Part shown: positions 63,875 to 64,000 of the stretch, one piece after another | Numbering within the stretch: the stretch's first letter is position 1 | How the letters are laid out: each line of letters begins with the position of its first letter | Assembly (NCBI GenBank): GCA_021155045.1 | Contig: JAJNQB010000006.1 | Location: 186,001-250,000 of the forward strand | Source of the DNA: Arcticibacter sp. | GTDB taxonomy: Bacteria; Bacteroidota; Bacteroidia; 2-12-FULL-35-15 | Reading direction: 5' to 3' | Length of the DNA stretch: 64,000 nt | Program-made: the position numbers and the translations under genes | Notes under the pieces: generated by a model | The model's database searches: none | What the model saw: the letters and a program-made list of their open reading frames with translations, nothing else | Told to the model about the DNA's origin: nothing

Positions 63875-64000
63875 ATGGAAATACTAAACAGAGCAATAGC
63901 ACCAAGTTTTAAAGCGATTGAAAAAATAGAAATGATTCAAGCTTCTATTCATAAATTAAGCAATGAAATTCCTGTTTATACTATTAATGCTGGCACACAA
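63875..64000 (+). CDS. M16-family peptidase (5' part, cut by window end)
   Basis: An open frame from ATG 63875 to the last base gives 42 residues, starting MEILNRAIAPSFKAIEKIEM and then IHKLSNEIPVYTIN. This resembles the start of M16 (insulinase/pitrilysin-like) peptidases of Bacteroidota, but the HxxEH zinc motif would lie outside the window. The 92-base gap before it holds no other feature. Confidence 0.55.
   Translation, partial: MEILNRAIAPSFKAIEKIEMIQASIHKLSNEIPVYTINAGTQ

Overview
The window reads as a Bacteroidota genome fragment. The DNA is AT-rich. Five proteins end in Por-type (type IX secretion, T9SS) sorting tails with YPNP motifs. The 2-oxoacid dehydrogenase E1 is a fused alpha/beta chain, complex I has 11 genes without nuoEFG, the ferredoxin has the long-spacer form I associate with this phylum, and several promoters fit the TAnnTTTG -7 element. 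No rRNA, tRNA, CRISPR array or insertion sequence was seen.

Layout. 1-4.8 kb: glycosyltransferase, GNAT acetyltransferase, AsmA-like protein and a DUF1456 protein. 4.9-11.7 kb: an exported redox block with a CxxCH T9SS protein, a T9SS lysyl-oxidase-like protein, a NapH-like polyferredoxin fused to TPRs, two c-type cytochromes and a DUF5777 barrel. 12.1-16.9 kb: a predicted 4-hydroxybenzoyl-CoA reductase (2Fe-2S and Mo subunits fused, plus an FAD subunit with the extra 4Fe-4S loop) and two hemerythrin-like proteins. 17.0-28.2 kb (minus strand): radical SAM protein, a small unknown protein and nuoA-N. 28.3-32.1 kb: ferredoxin, 2-oxoglutarate:ferredoxin oxidoreductase korAB and a third hemerythrin. 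32.1-34.3 kb (minus): SDR dehydrogenase, XdhC and a MocA-like Mo-cofactor cytidylyltransferase. 34.6-54.8 kb (plus): the core of the window, an anaerobic benzoyl-CoA degradation island. It holds ATP-dependent class I benzoyl-CoA reductase bcrC-B-A-D, the ring-processing enzymes dch, had and oah, a beta-oxidation thiolase, a dehydrogenase/hydratase fusion and a CoA ligase. It also holds unexpected parts: a saccharopine-dehydrogenase-like protein between bcrA and bcrD, an extra BcrB-like subunit, a ketopantoate-reductase/activase fusion, a lipoprotein and two T9SS surface proteins. 54.9-64 kb: housekeeping and accessory genes (BCKDH E1, a MarR/pirin/LigB unit, a B12-dependent mutase large subunit, an RlmI-like methyltransferase and the start of an M16 peptidase).

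How the parts fit (inference from known families). 4-Hydroxybenzoyl-CoA would be dehydroxylated to benzoyl-CoA. KorAB would reduce ferredoxin, and ferredoxin would feed BcrABCD, which dearomatises benzoyl-CoA with ATP. Dch, Had and Oah then hydrate, oxidise and open the ring to 3-hydroxypimeloyl-CoA. The HAD-ECH fusion and the thiolase could continue to glutaryl-CoA and acetyl-CoA. XdhC and MocA would mature the molybdenum cofactor. Glutaryl-CoA dehydrogenase and a canonical benzoate-CoA ligase are not in the window.

Regulation. I found five TGAY-N4-RTCA dyads (FNR/CRP-like) in front of the cytochrome block, hcr, fdx-kor/nuo, bcr and the activase-fusion/had/oah/dch unit. Each has a -7-like element ending 36.5-37.5 bp from the dyad centre. 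The dyad between nuo and kor has such an element on both sides. Separately, two near-identical 28-bp palindromes flank marR and are probably its operators.
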